A stretch of 50,262 nt of DNA from Lachnospiraceae bacterium (GTDB taxonomy: Bacteria > Bacillota > Clostridia > Lachnospirales > Lachnospiraceae), in NCBI GenBank assembly GCA_017624835.1, contig JAGAMG010000029.1:1-50262 (forward strand). Reading direction: 5' to 3'. Position numbers and translations under genes: made by a program. The notes below the pieces were generated by a model, which saw only the letters and a program-made list of their open reading frames with translations, was not told the origin of the DNA and made no database searches. Positions 50,205 to 50,262 of this stretch are shown here, piece by piece; position 1 is the stretch's first letter; each line of letters opens with the position of its first letter.

Positions 50205-50262
50205 ATTTCGTACCTCTTTTTTCTATCTTTTTTCGCTACTTTTAAACGCACCGAATGGGAAC

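Overview
The window looks like chromosome of a Gram-positive Clostridia member, most likely Lachnospiraceae. The signs are moderate GC, strong AGGAGG-type ribosome binding sites, TTG/GTG starts, a Csp-like subtilase, a PdaA-type deacetylase, an LplABC/YtcQP-type sugar transporter and LCP wall-polymer proteins. Almost everything reads on the minus strand. The exceptions are the left-end restriction cluster and one lone plus-strand membrane glycosyltransferase. The species assignment is inference.

Region 1 (1-3.3 kb) is an AT-rich accessory island abutting the 3' end of guaA. It holds a type II restriction-modification cluster: a partial DNA methyltransferase, a small unknown protein, an XRE controller-like protein and a MutH/Sau3AI-type endonuclease. 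Two identical TTCAC-N5-GTGAA operators lie in the divergent intergenic region. Three small genes follow, two of them membrane proteins; one resembles three-helix defence effectors.

Region 2 (3.3-6.2 kb) has guaA, with a perfect-consensus promoter, and a PdaA-like deacetylase preceded by a 154-bp hairpin element. Region 3 (6.2-18.1 kb) is a carbohydrate-use locus: ABC substrate-binding lipoprotein, two permeases, a membrane-spanning AraC regulator and a GH78 alpha-L-rhamnosidase. Two GH27 enzymes, each fused to a rhodanese domain with an intact catalytic loop, flank it. The ABC ATPase is not encoded here.

Region 4 (18.1-28.3 kb) carries a subtilase, a metal P-type ATPase whose HMA domain is a separate upstream gene with two different palindromic operators, an N-terminally extended ClpX, HtrA and GlmS. 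The 790-bp gap between htrA and clpX contains two tandem arrays: a 16-bp unit, and seven copies of an exactly 53-bp unit with a base-pairing stem.

Region 5 (28.3-50.2 kb) is a rhamnose-containing surface polysaccharide locus. It has RfbA, RfbC, phosphoglucomutase, an initiating sugar-phosphate transferase, five GT2 glycosyltransferases, a GT-C-like membrane protein, an LCP ligase, a GH25 hydrolase, and a Wzm/Wzt exporter whose ATPase carries a C-terminal carbohydrate-binding domain. Next to wzt is a methyltransferase fused to a kinase-like domain. This combination matches the WbdD/Wzt chain-capping and cap-recognition logic of Gram-negative O-antigens, here in an apparent Gram-positive. RfbB and RfbD lie outside the window. 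Together the genes suggest activation of glucose-1-phosphate, dTDP-rhamnose synthesis, lipid-linked assembly, capping, export and LCP-mediated attachment to the wall.
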